Assembly: GCA_963841845.1 (NCBI GenBank)
Contig: CAWJEG010000011.1
Location: 30,818 to 94,817 of the forward strand
Origin: CAVVGZ01 sp963841845
GTDB taxonomy: Bacteria; Chloroflexota; Anaerolineae; Anaerolineales; Anaerolineaceae
DNA length: 64,000 bases
Reading direction: 5' to 3'
The notes under the pieces: generated by a model
Seen by the model: the letters and a program-made list of their open reading frames with translations, nothing else
Databases searched by the model: none
Told to the model about the DNA's origin: nothing
In this document: positions 27,233-35,800 of the stretch, piece by piece
How the letters are laid out: every line of letters starts with the position of its first letter
How positions within the stretch are numbered: position 1 is the stretch's first letter
Program-made: the position numbers and the translations under genes

Positions 27233-28477
27233 TTATAATTGTGAACGGTAGCGGTTTCGTAATAGGATCGCCGTTGCATTGAGCGTGAGCAGCATGATCA
27301 GCAGGAGTAAAATGGCTGCCGATGCAAGGTGGCGGAATTCCGCTTGCGGGCGCGAGGTCCACTGGTAAATCTGGATTGGCAGAATGGTAAACTTGGAAAA
27401 CACACTCGATGGATCAAAATTGATGTAAGTAGCTGCGCCCACCACCACAAGGGGTGCTGTCTCACCCACAGCGCGTGATACCGCTAGAATCGCACCCGTG
27501 AGAATTCCCGGAATGGCATGCGGTAAAACATGGTGCCAGATAGTCTGCCAGCGCGTTGCTCCAACACCATAACTGGCCTGGCGCAGTAAGTCCGGCACCG
27601 CCCGGATGGCTTCCTGGGCATTGATGATAATCAGAGGCAGTATCAGCAGTGCCAGCGTGAGCCCGGCGGAGAGAATGGTACGCCCATTCGCTGTTGCTGG
27701 GTCGCCCACTCCAAACATTGCACCGCTTGTCAGGGGTTGAAGGACTCGCACAAAAATTGCTAAACCCAGCATGCCATAAATAATGGATGGCACCCCGGCC
27801 AGGTTGGTAATATTGGTCTTAATCAGGCGGTTTATCCAGGTATCACTGGCATATTCCTCCAGGTAAATCGCTGCGCCTACCCCCATTGGCAGGGAAACAA
27901 ATATAGTGATTATTATGACAAGCAAGGAACCAAGCAGGGCAGTCCGCACACCAGCATTGAGGGGATCGGAGGATGCAGAGGATAGAATGAAATCCAGGGT
28001 GAACCAGGTCTTCCACTGCAGCTCTCCATCGGGATACATTTCTGCCGCCTCGGCATGAATTTCTTCTGAATTGATTATGGAATCAATAAGGCTCCAGCTG
28101 GCTAAGATCTCCTGCTGCACAACCTTCTCTATGGCGATGGCATACAGCTCTTCTTCAGTGAGATCTTCAAGGGGGTTTTCACGCGTCATCTGCCTGATCA
28201 TTCCGGACGAAAGATTCGTCTCCAGCACCGTTACAAGATCGTCCTTTGACATATCTTCCAGCGCCACCCCATTGATCGCCAGTGACTGGGGGTCAACTTT
28301 ACTGCCTATAACAACATATCCGGTCACATTATTAATAATCGTGATCAGCAGCAGGGCCAGCATAATGATGCCGATAATCGTGGAAAATTGGAAAATTCCC
28401 TTCCAGAAACCCCCAATGCGGTGGCGTGCAGGCAAATTGGATTCCAGTTGGGGGGTCATAAATAGCGCTGGTTTCAT
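27233..28477 (-). CDS. pstA: Phosphate ABC transporter permease PstA with periplasmic insertion
   Basis: A 414-residue permease, about 120 longer than usual. The C-terminal 250 residues carry the normal permease core (TALLGSLLVIIITIFVSLPM, AGVPSIIYGMLGLAIFV and the EAIRAVPDLLRQASYGVGAT EAA loop). After the first transmembrane helix there is a soluble insertion of about 110 residues (VALEDMSKDDLV ... AEMYPDGELQWKTWFT), mainly helical and acidic, predicted outside. Its ATG overlaps the pstC stop (ATGA). Confidence 0.93.
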   Translation of the reverse strand: MKPALFMTPQLESNLPARHRIGGFWKGIFQFSTIIGIIMLALLLITIINNVTGYVVIGSKVDPQSLAINGVALEDMSKDDLVTVLETNLSSGMIRQMTRENPLEDLTEEELYAIAIEKVVQQEILASWSLIDSIINSEEIHAEAAEMYPDGELQWKTWFTLDFILSSASSDPLNAGVRTALLGSLLVIIITIFVSLPMGVGAAIYLEEYASDTWINRLIKTNITNLAGVPSIIYGMLGLAIFVRVLQPLTSGAMFGVGDPATANGRTILSAGLTLALLILPLIIINAQEAIRAVPDLLRQASYGVGATRWQTIWHHVLPHAIPGILTGAILAVSRAVGETAPLVVVGAATYINFDPSSVFSKFTILPIQIYQWTSRPQAEFRHLASAAILLLLIMLLTLNATAILLRNRYRSQL

Positions 28478-29337
28478 CCGTACTTCTCCCGAAAACGGCG
28501 CACGATTTGCTGGCTCATGAGATTGATGATCAAGGTAATCACGAATAGCAGCAAACCGATGGCAAAAAGGCTGTTATAGTCAATGGAGTTGTAGCTCAAA
28601 TCTCCTCCGGAAATGCGCACAATGTGGCCTGTCATGGTTTCTGCAGCCCTGAAAGGATTGGCTGTCAGGTTGGGCCCGGCTCCGGCAGCAATGGCAACAA
28701 TCATGGTTTCTCCGATTCCACGCGACAAACCCACCAGAAATGCCGCCGTGATTCCTGATATCGCCGAAGGGACAACAATTCTTACCGATGTTTCCATTTT
28801 CGTCGCCCCCAATCCGTATGCTGCCTCACGCAGGGAGCGCGGTACTGCGGAAAGAGCATCCTCGCACATCGAAACGATCAGTGGGAGGATGAGGATTCCC
28901 ATAACGATGCCTGCTGATGCGGTGTTGTAAATTTCAACCGCATCGTCTCCAAATATTCCACGCAGCATCGGAGTCATAAACATCAAGGCAAAATAACCAT
29001 AAACAACAGTGGGGATTCCTGCCAGAACTTCCAGGATTGGCTTGATTGTATTCCTCATCTTTGGGGAAGCGTATTCACTCAGATAGATAGCCCCTCCCAG
29101 GCCCAACGGCAGGGAAATCAACATGGCAAACGCACTGGTCATGATTGTGGCGCTTAGTAGCGGCAGGATACCAAACTGCCCGATCTGTGGCTGCCATCTG
29201 CTGCCCGTGAAAAACTCCAGAAAATCAACTTCCGGGCTGGAAAAAAACAGCATCGATTCTTTTCCCAGCTCATATACAATGCCCAGGGTGGTTAAAATGG
29301 AGATTGCACCGCACATAATAAGGAAACCCTGGATCAA
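28474..29337 (-). CDS. pstC: Phosphate ABC transporter permease PstC
   Basis: 287 residues from the TTG at 29337; the frame is open further upstream, so a CTG near 29374 after AAAGGGG is also possible. Permease helices and the EAA loop (DALSAVPRSLREAAYGLGATKMET) are intact, as is GIPTVVYGYFALMFM. It forms the phosphate channel with PstA. A hairpin separates it from pstS. Confidence 0.92.
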   Translation of the reverse strand: MIQGFLIMCGAISILTTLGIVYELGKESMLFFSSPEVDFLEFFTGSRWQPQIGQFGILPLLSATIMTSAFAMLISLPLGLGGAIYLSEYASPKMRNTIKPILEVLAGIPTVVYGYFALMFMTPMLRGIFGDDAVEIYNTASAGIVMGILILPLIVSMCEDALSAVPRSLREAAYGLGATKMETSVRIVVPSAISGITAAFLVGLSRGIGETMIVAIAAGAGPNLTANPFRAAETMTGHIVRISGGDLSYNSIDYNSLFAIGLLLFVITLIINLMSQQIVRRFREKYG

Positions 29338-29386
29338 GGTTTCCCCTGGGCGGCTGCGTTTATTCAGCTGATAATTCCCCTTTTCG

Positions 29387-29419
29387 AGGCTTCCGAAACC
29401 GCTGGGGTTTCGGAAGCCT
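29387..29419 (-). promoter_or_regulatory. pstS-pstC intercistronic hairpin
   Basis: AGGCTTCCGAAACC and its complement (14 pairs) enclose a five-base loop. No T-run follows on the minus strand. Such a structure commonly protects the pstS message so that the binding protein is made in excess over the permease. Confidence 0.7.
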
Positions 29420-29461
29420 GTTTGGTAAGAAGTTTTTTCATGTAGTAAATTATAATTTTTC

Positions 29462-30532
29462 TTATTTCATGGCATCCAGCCAGGCCTGGCGTGCGCCATC
29501 CAGCGCTTCCATGCTGGCAGGGAAGTATCCAACAGCATCAATCTCTTCGTTGACATAAGTCAGGTAGAAGTTGATAAATGCTGCCACCTGGGGTTTTTCC
29601 TGCATGATCTTGGCATCCGAGTAGATAAACAGCGGGCGGGCCAGTTTGTAGGTGCCGTCTTCTGCTGTCGTCCCGTTCGGCTCAACACCGTTTACATTCA
29701 GCGCCTTTAGTTTGCCAGTGTTCTCCACGTAGTATGCATAACCAAAATATCCGATCGCATACGGGCTGCCTTCCACACCCTGTACCAGCACATTGTCATC
29801 CTCGCTGAACTGGGTATTGCCCGCATTCAGGATCGCATTCTTGGCGGTATCGTTTTCCTTGCCGTATACCGGCATCATTACAGCTTCCACAAAGTAGTCA
29901 AATGTTCCCGAGTCTGTGCCTGGGCTGAAGCGCAGGATGTCTTCATTCGGGTAGGCTGCATTGATGTCCGACCATTTCACTGCATCACTCGAGAAAATCT
30001 TGGCTAGCTCTTCCAGGGTCACATCCGTCAGGAAGGTGTTTTCCTGGCTTACCACAACCGCCAGGGCATCCGTTCCAACCCGGAATTCTATCGGCGTCCG
30101 CCCAATGGCTGTACAGGCTTCCGCTTCCTCATCCTTGATACCGCGGCTGGCATTGGCAATGTCGGTTTCACCGGTGGTGCAGAACCTTTCAAATCCGGCT
30201 CCGGATCCAATCGAGTCAATCGTCAGTTCTCCGGCAAATCCTTCTTCACCAAACCGTTCCCCCATCCGTTCTGACAGTGGGTACACAGTCGAGCTTCCAG
30301 CGGAGATGATGCTGCCGCTTACCGAGGCCGGATCAATGTCAGGAAGCATTACTTTGGCTTCTACTGCAGGCGCCGCGGTCGCTTCAACTGCTGCCGGTAC
30401 AGCGCTTGCTTCCACAACTGCCGGCATCTCAGTTGCTTCAGCGGGTGCTTCTGGTGTAGCAGTTGCACAGGCACTCAATACCATTGATAAAACGATGATT
30501 AACGCCCCCAGAATAAATAATTTACGTTGCAT
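29462..30532 (-). CDS. pstS: Phosphate-binding lipoprotein PstS
   Basis: A 356-residue protein. Signal MQRKLFILGALIIVLSMVLS then lipobox SAC (Cys22), an Ala/Pro/Glu-rich linker to residue 65, then the phosphate-binding fold: SGSIISAGSSTVYPLSERMG, IGSGAGFERFCTTGETDIAN, FRVGTDALAVVVS, RFSPGTDSGTFDYFVEAVM, ARPLFIYS. Ser and Thr residues in the first and fourth segments bind phosphate. The ribosome-binding site GGAGG is strong. A Pho-box-like array lies just upstream. Confidence 0.95.
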   Translation of the reverse strand: MQRKLFILGALIIVLSMVLSACATATPEAPAEATEMPAVVEASAVPAAVEATAAPAVEAKVMLPDIDPASVSGSIISAGSSTVYPLSERMGERFGEEGFAGELTIDSIGSGAGFERFCTTGETDIANASRGIKDEEAEACTAIGRTPIEFRVGTDALAVVVSQENTFLTDVTLEELAKIFSSDAVKWSDINAAYPNEDILRFSPGTDSGTFDYFVEAVMMPVYGKENDTAKNAILNAGNTQFSEDDNVLVQGVEGSPYAIGYFGYAYYVENTGKLKALNVNGVEPNGTTAEDGTYKLARPLFIYSDAKIMQEKPQVAAFINFYLTYVNEEIDAVGYFPASMEALDGARQAWLDAMK

Positions 30533-30565
30533 TCTTTCTTTCCTCCAATAGTTTTGTTTTATGTA

Positions 30566-30641
30566 ATCATAATGGAGGATGGTTAAGAAACCAGCAAGGG
30601 CAGGTAAAGGCTTGGTTATGGGATTGTTATCGTTTGGTTAA
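30566..30641 (-). promoter_or_regulatory. Pho-box-like array and -10 box upstream of pstS
   Basis: Four adjacent 11-bp units on the minus strand: TTAACCAAACG, ATAACAATCCC, ATAACCAAGCC and TTTACCTGCCC (30641 to 30598). A fifth in-phase unit TTAACCATCCT lies two periods on (30586-30576). TATGAT at 30571-30566 is a good -10. Direct repeats at 11-bp spacing are how PhoB/PhoP-type regulators bind; the phoB-phoR pair is directly upstream. Confidence 0.75.
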
Positions 30642-30646
30642 TAAAA

Positions 30647-32395
30647 TTATGCCGTTGGCAAGGTGATGTAAAAGGTGCTCCCTTTTTCTAATACACTCTC
30701 CACCCAAATTTTTCCCCCGTGCGCTTCCACCTGGTGGCGAACAATGGCCAATCCCAATCCCGTACCAATTCCGGAGCGGGCGCGGTCTGCCTTGTAAAAA
30801 CGCTCGAAAATGCGCGGTAGGTCCGCCGGGGCAATCCCAATGCCGGTATCCCGCACAAAAAACACCACCTGTTCGCCCTGCAGGAATGCCCCGGTAGTGA
30901 TCTGTCCGCCAGCCGGAGTAAATTTTATTGCATTGTGCAGCAAATTCACCATAACCTGCTGCATGCGGCTTGTATCAGCCAGCACCGCGGGAAGTTCCTC
31001 GCCGCATTCCATTGACATGTTCAGCCCGGCACGCTGGGCCTGCAGGTTTAATCGTTCGTAACCGCCAGCAACAATTTCTTTTGGAGCAACAGGTTCCAGC
31101 TTCAACGGCACCCGCCCGGATTCAATCCGTGACAGCTCCAGCAGTTCGCTCACCAGCTGGCTGAGCTCATCCACCTCGGTTTCCATACGCTCCAGGAACA
31201 GACGGGCAGCCGGCGGATCTTCCATGGCACCATCCCGCAGGGTTTCGCTGAGTGCTTTTAAAGATGCCAGCGGTGTCCGCAATTCGTGCGAAACATTGCT
31301 GATAAAATCACGCCGCATATCCTCTATTTTTTGCTGCTGGGTGATATCTTGAAAAAGCAGCAGCGTGCTTCCAGGCAGGGAGGGTTCGAGCGGCAGTGCG
31401 GAACCATGTACCACCATGTTCTTGGAAAACGAGAATCTGGCTTCTTGCGGTAAATTCGTGCTTCGGCAGCTATTCCATAGTTCATGGGTCTGGTGATGCC
31501 GCAGCACTTCAGGAAGGGAATGCCCGCATGCCTTTTCTGTGCTTACCGCAAACATCTGTTCAGCAGAAGGATTCATCAGCCGGATAATTCCCATCTCATC
31601 CACCAGGATGACACCATCAGCCATATGGTCTAATAAGGCAGCAAGTTTTCCCCGCTCCATTTCCAGGGCATTAAATTGGGAGTTGAGTTGGAGGGCCATG
31701 CTGTTAAAGGCCTTTGTCAACTGTCCAATCTCATCTACGGTGGTCGGAAGTGTTTGGGTTTCCAATTTTCCATTCGCCATTTGTCCGACAGCCCGGGTTA
31801 ATTGTTGCACTGGGCGGGATGTAAATCCCGCTATCCAGGCTGCCAATAGGGCAGCGATAATTGCCATGACCAGGGTGGTACCGGATAAAACTTTCTGCAG
31901 CTGAGTAATTTCTTCCTGGACACCTTTGAGCGGTACAGCTACCCGAACTGCGCCCAGCGGATCATCCGCAGCATCCAACCTGGTAGCCACATACAGGGTA
32001 TCATAACCAGCGGTATGGCTGAAGCGTACACTGCTCCCTGTTCCTTGGGCCAGCGCTTCCATTACTTCCGGTCGGTTGCTGTGATTATCCATTGTCAAGC
32101 GGTCTTCCTCCGATTCTCCAATTACCACTCCATCCGGAGAAATAAGAGTGAGCCGTGCTCCAAGAATTTCCCCCAACTGTCTGGCCTGGTCATCCAGGTC
32201 ATCAGCACCTCCCCATTCATCCCTGAGCACCTCTCCAGCCATGCGTGCCTGGATTTGCATCTGTTCCTCAAGGGTATTTATATAGTTATTTTCAATAAAA
32301 TCCGAAAGGTAAATCCCCAGAATACCCATCATAGCAATGATCAATAGTATAAATGGGATGGCTATCCGCCAGCGAATGGTTCGAAACATGATCAT
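30647..32395 (-). CDS. phoR: Phosphate-starvation sensor histidine kinase PhoR
   Basis: A 582-residue membrane kinase: transmembrane helix near 10-30, an extracytoplasmic sensor region (about 31-165), second helix (VLSGTTLVMAIIAALLAAWI), HAMP (FTSRPVQQLTRAVGQMA), PAS-like domain (LLDHMADGVILVDEMGIIRL), HisKA with FISNVSHELRTPLASLKALS (phospho-His), and HATPase (NLLHNAIKFT, DTGIGI, GTGLGLAIV). The start ATG directly follows the phoB stop (TAGATG). It controls phoB in response to phosphate, with PstSCAB-PhoU. Confidence 0.93.
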   Translation of the reverse strand: MIMFRTIRWRIAIPFILLIIAMMGILGIYLSDFIENNYINTLEEQMQIQARMAGEVLRDEWGGADDLDDQARQLGEILGARLTLISPDGVVIGESEEDRLTMDNHSNRPEVMEALAQGTGSSVRFSHTAGYDTLYVATRLDAADDPLGAVRVAVPLKGVQEEITQLQKVLSGTTLVMAIIAALLAAWIAGFTSRPVQQLTRAVGQMANGKLETQTLPTTVDEIGQLTKAFNSMALQLNSQFNALEMERGKLAALLDHMADGVILVDEMGIIRLMNPSAEQMFAVSTEKACGHSLPEVLRHHQTHELWNSCRSTNLPQEARFSFSKNMVVHGSALPLEPSLPGSTLLLFQDITQQQKIEDMRRDFISNVSHELRTPLASLKALSETLRDGAMEDPPAARLFLERMETEVDELSQLVSELLELSRIESGRVPLKLEPVAPKEIVAGGYERLNLQAQRAGLNMSMECGEELPAVLADTSRMQQVMVNLLHNAIKFTPAGGQITTGAFLQGEQVVFFVRDTGIGIAPADLPRIFERFYKADRARSGIGTGLGLAIVRHQVEAHGGKIWVESVLEKGSTFYITLPTA

Positions 32396-33095
32396 CTATC
32401 CTTCAAAACGGTATCCTGAGCCGCGCACGGTGATGAGACGGACCGGGTGACCCGGATCAGGCTCAATTTTCTCGCGCAGCCAGCGGATGTGTACATCCAC
32501 GGTGCGGGTTTCCCCGGTGTAATCCCACCCCCATACATTTTCCAGCAGATGTTCACGGGAAAGCGCCCGCCGTGCATTTTGAGCCAGATAAACCAGAAGG
32601 TCATACTCCTTGGGCTGCATTTCCAGTACCTTTTCATCCATGCTTATTTCATGGCGCTCCAGATCAATAATCAGGTTGCCGAAAACCATACCCTTCTCGG
32701 TCTCAGGTGGAGTAGATTTCTCCCGCATCAGATTCAGCACCCGCAGACGTGTTTTGACCCGTGCCAGCAATTCCCGCATACTGAATGGCTTGGTAATATA
32801 ATCATCTGCCCCCAATTCCAGACCCACCACGCGGTCAATTTCATCAACACGTGCCGTGAGCATCAGGATCGGAATATCCGTCTCCTGGCGCAGGATCCGG
32901 CATATTTCAAAACCATCCATTCCTGGCAGCATCACGTCCAGCAGGATCAGATCAGGGGACATTTGCCTGGCAAGTTGTAACCCATGCAACCCATCACCGG
33001 ATGTTTCTACCAGTGTAGCCCTGTTTCACCAGGTTATAAGCCAGCGTTTCCCGCAGGCTGATTTCATCTTCAATTACCAGGATTTTTTCAGGCAT
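32396..33095 (-). pseudogene. phoB: PhoB-type response regulator, one frameshift
   Basis: ATG 33095: MPEKILVIEDEISLRETLAYNLVK-type receiver start, then a shift near 33020 (ACTGGTAG, one G too many) after which LHGLQLARQM, SPDLILLDVMLPGMDGFEI (phospho-Asp), ILMLTARVDEIDRVVGLELGADDYITKPFSMREL and the winged-helix output (LEMQPKEYDLLVYL, TVDVHIRWLREKIEPDPGHP, ITVRGSGYRFEG) follow. Apart from this base the protein is complete (about 232 residues). OmpR/PhoB class; adjacent to phoR. Confidence 0.9.
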
Positions 33096-33556
33096 AATTT
33101 GTTCCCAGGCCGTAAATATAACTAGATTATAGCTAAAGTATGGATCGAGGGGGATTGTATTTCATGTTTTGCATAATGATGGTTGGAGAACCAATTTATA
33201 CGTATGGACAACCAGGTATGAACCTTGATCCATTCATGCATGTTGTACCAGATTATTTTTCCTGAGAAATTGCGCAATGGCTCTGCAGGGTTGCTTGTAT
33301 CAGCGTCACCCATGCGGCTGGATCACCAGTTCGGTAGAAAAGGAGGAACAATTATCCGACACCACAGAATTAAGAATCCCCATTGGTCTGGAGGGCACAG
33401 GAAAGGCTTGGCAAGAGATTATAACGATCCTTTGATAGTTGCACAATGGGTGGGATTTGATCCATGTTGTTGGTCCTAACGCTTTTTATACCCTGAGCCC
33501 GCATTTATGCAAATTCCCCGGATTAATCGTCCTGGTACCCAGACTCCTGGAAAGGT
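33096..33556. other. Intergenic region
   Basis: About 460 bp between phoB and a small membrane-protein gene. Short frames on both strands are interrupted and match nothing. The phoB promoter should lie here, but no clear boxes were found. Confidence 0.3.
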
Positions 33557-33970
33557 TTATGTCTCTAATCCGGATTCGGGGTTGTTTGGTGCTTGATCCT
33601 GCACGGCAAGACTCCAGCCACGCTGCACCAGGGCTAGAGCCAGTGAAAAATCAACCAGTGCCAGGACCGGGTGCAGAGCAGACACTAGCGGTGCTTGTTC
33701 CCGCAGGAAGATGACAATGTCCGCCTGCAGGACATACACCCCGAAGAGCACCCAGGTAAGCCTTTTCATTTGCCCGGGCATGCTGCCAGTATACATACAT
33801 ACAAGCATAATCAATAAGGGAAAAGCAAGCATATGCCCAAGACCAATGTGGCTCTCCCAGCTAATCTGTCCGGAAACAACCGTCATCCCAGCCAGAAAAA
33901 CCTGGATTGTAACCCCTGTTACAAACAAACCTGCTGCTCCAAAATAAATGAATCGGGATAGCTTTCTCAT
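33557..33970 (-). CDS. Four-helix membrane protein (DUF6220-like)
   Basis: A 137-residue protein with four hydrophobic helices (FIYFGAAGLFVTGVTIQVFL, LGHMLAFPLLIMLVCMY, LTWVLFGVYVLQADIVIFL, LALVDFSLALALVQRG). The conserved H in SHIGLGH and HPVLAL pattern matches uncharacterised DUF6220-type proteins. Function unknown. It lies in the same direction as the next small membrane protein gene. Confidence 0.65.
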   Translation of the reverse strand: MRKLSRFIYFGAAGLFVTGVTIQVFLAGMTVVSGQISWESHIGLGHMLAFPLLIMLVCMYTGSMPGQMKRLTWVLFGVYVLQADIVIFLREQAPLVSALHPVLALVDFSLALALVQRGWSLAVQDQAPNNPESGLET

Positions 33971-34081
33971 TTCTCATCATCCCAAATTTCAAGATTTATT
34001 CCTGTTAAATTTTTCGAGACTCACCAGCCTTGGATCTCTAAGGATCCGTCCCATTAAAGTTAATGGATGTTCAAATTCGTA

Positions 34082-34570
34082 TCAAAATGGCTTGAACAGC
34101 ATCAGCCAGGTGATCACTGCCAATCCGCCAAAACCTATTATGGCAAGTACAATTGGTTTTGATTTGTTGAGCAGGACATCAATCTCCTCAGGACTGGCCG
34201 GGCCACCAGGTCCTTCCATCTTGGGGGCACCCCGGTATGCCATCCCGACAGCCTTTCGAACCTGGCCATAATAACCCGAGGCGGTTATCGCCATATAAAT
34301 GGATATGGCAAGGAGCAGTCCCAGGGAAACCCAGATCCATCCCCTGCCCCACCATTGCCCCATAAATCCTGCAGCTATCCCGGTCCCGAGCAGGAGAAGA
34401 ATGGATAAGTTCAGAATCCCTATCGCGCTGCCGGACAGAGTCAACAGCGTTTGAATCCGATCCGTGTTACGCTCACGCCGCAGTGCAAATGCAACACTGA
34501 TCGATACCCCGTGAGCCGTCAGAAATCCAAAAATCCCCAACAAATGCAGAAAAACAAACCATTTATACAT
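34082..34570 (-). CDS. Membrane protein (DUF2269-like)
   Basis: A 162-residue protein with four hydrophobic helices (KWFVFLHLLGIFGFLTAHGV, GILNLSILLLLGTGIAAGFM, GWIWVSLGLLLAISIYMAI, PIVLAIIGFGGLAVITWLML). The HLLG...HG start with a conserved His suggests a DUF2269-like uncharacterised family, possibly haem-related; this is tentative. It is followed 110 bp on by the DUF6220-like gene. Confidence 0.6.
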   Translation of the reverse strand: MYKWFVFLHLLGIFGFLTAHGVSISVAFALRRERNTDRIQTLLTLSGSAIGILNLSILLLLGTGIAAGFMGQWWGRGWIWVSLGLLLAISIYMAITASGYYGQVRKAVGMAYRGAPKMEGPGGPASPEEIDVLLNKSKPIVLAIIGFGGLAVITWLMLFKPF

Positions 34571-34675
34571 GAGATTTCTCCCTTTCAGCGTTCACTCAGC
34601 TGGCAGCCTGGTGATCGCTGATTTCACTTATCGAATTGCCGGATGCAGAAGACAGGATGGGGCTGTGCAATAAAT

Positions 34676-35106
34676 TTAATATCCTTTCAGCGGCGGGATG
34701 ATCCCGAATTGCTGCAGGATGCCCATCAAGTCGACAAGGGTCCAGTCTTCTATAATCCGGTCGTTTTTGATCCGGGCAAAAATGATCCCCAGTGCCTTGA
34801 ATGGCTTTTCTGTAGGAGGGTTGCCAAGGAACATTCCCTTGTGAGTGCCGCTCATGATCCAGTATGCTGCAAACTTATCAACATCACCTGTCTCATCCAT
34901 AAACGTGCATTGAAGATCGGGAAAAGCTGTCCGGAATGTCGTGACTAGCCACCTTAAACCCTGGTTGTCCTGTCACGGATCGACCATCCGGCTGGATGGC
35001 TGATGTGGTCCGGGGAGTACAATTCCTCCAATGCAGCCAGGTTGCCCTGGTTGAATGCCTCTTCAATTATTCTCTTAATTGGAGTGGTGTTTTGAGCGGT
35101 AGCCAC
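34676..35106 (-). pseudogene. SnoaL-like ester cyclase/NTF2-fold protein, frameshifted
   Basis: GTG 35106 after AGGAG. The N-terminus IIEEAFNQGNLAALEELYSPDHISHPAG is one frame; after a shift near 34985 the chain continues LRWLVTTFRTAFPDLQCTFMDETGD, YWIMSGTHKGMFLG and EDWTLVDLMGILQQFGIIPP. Together it is a complete SnoaL/ester cyclase-like protein of about 143 residues, a cone-shaped fold binding small hydrophobic ligands. Its substrate is unknown. It is followed in the same direction by the DUF2269-like gene and preceded by the SRPBCC gene. Confidence 0.8.
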
Positions 35107-35121
35107 GGGTTTTCTCCTGGA

Positions 35122-35574
35122 TTATGATGAAGCAGCAGCTTCCCGGGCTTCCATCAAGCCCTCAAGGATGGCAACATTGGAATCCATCTCCTGCCTCAAA
35201 TTTGAAGCGATGAGCCCTTCCGCCAGCCCTAACAAACCTCCCGGCTGCATTTCAATCAGCGTGGTCAGCCTTGTGCCTTCACCGGTGTCCTCGAAGGAAA
35301 AGGAAGTTTGGAAAGTCATGGGGCCGGAGGCGCCTGTGAAGACAACTTTTTTATTTGGCTCATAGGTGACAAATTCATTGCTGGCTTCCATTTTTCGCCC
35401 CAGGAATTTCCGTGCAGATGAATAGACTGTGCCAACCCTGAGCGGGCCTTCGGTTATCCGCTTTACTTCTAAAAGACCAGGCTGCCACTCCATTGAATTC
35501 TCCAGGTTGCTGATATATTCAAAGACTTCCCCGATGGGGCGGTGGATTAAGATACTCTTTTCGTGTTTAACCAT
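35122..35574 (-). CDS. SRPBCC-family ligand-binding protein
   Basis: A 150-residue START/Bet v1-like fold: KSILIHRPIGEVFEYISNLE, EWQPGLLEVKRIT, VGTVYSSARKFLG, SFEDTGEGTRLTTLIEMQPG. Such proteins bind hydrophobic ligands or polyketides. It precedes the SnoaL-like gene by 15 bp on the same strand, so the two are likely co-transcribed. Confidence 0.85.
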   Translation of the reverse strand: MVKHEKSILIHRPIGEVFEYISNLENSMEWQPGLLEVKRITEGPLRVGTVYSSARKFLGRKMEASNEFVTYEPNKKVVFTGASGPMTFQTSFSFEDTGEGTRLTTLIEMQPGGLLGLAEGLIASNLRQEMDSNVAILEGLMEAREAAASS

Positions 35575-35740
35575 TTTGATTACTCCTCATGGATATCTAA
35601 ATTGGTTTAATTACTTTCCTTGGTTATATTATGACTATTATTATCGTTTTTGTAATGGGTATTATCACGTACTTTTTACGTATTTATTGGTTTGAACACA
35701 CCCGGTCTTGATCCCTGGAATCGTCACTTCGGATTTGTCC

Positions 35741-35776
35741 AAAAACACTAACGGCCAGGCATCCTGCCTGGCCGTT
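35741..35776 (-). terminator. Rho-independent terminator of the STAND-LuxR gene
   Basis: A perfect 12-bp stem AACGGCCAGGCA/TGCCTGGCCGTT with a three-base loop is followed on the minus strand by a T-run. It lies 24 bp past the LuxR-type stop codon. Confidence 0.85.
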
Positions 35777-35800
35777 ATGATCTTTAGAAAAGATAAATTG

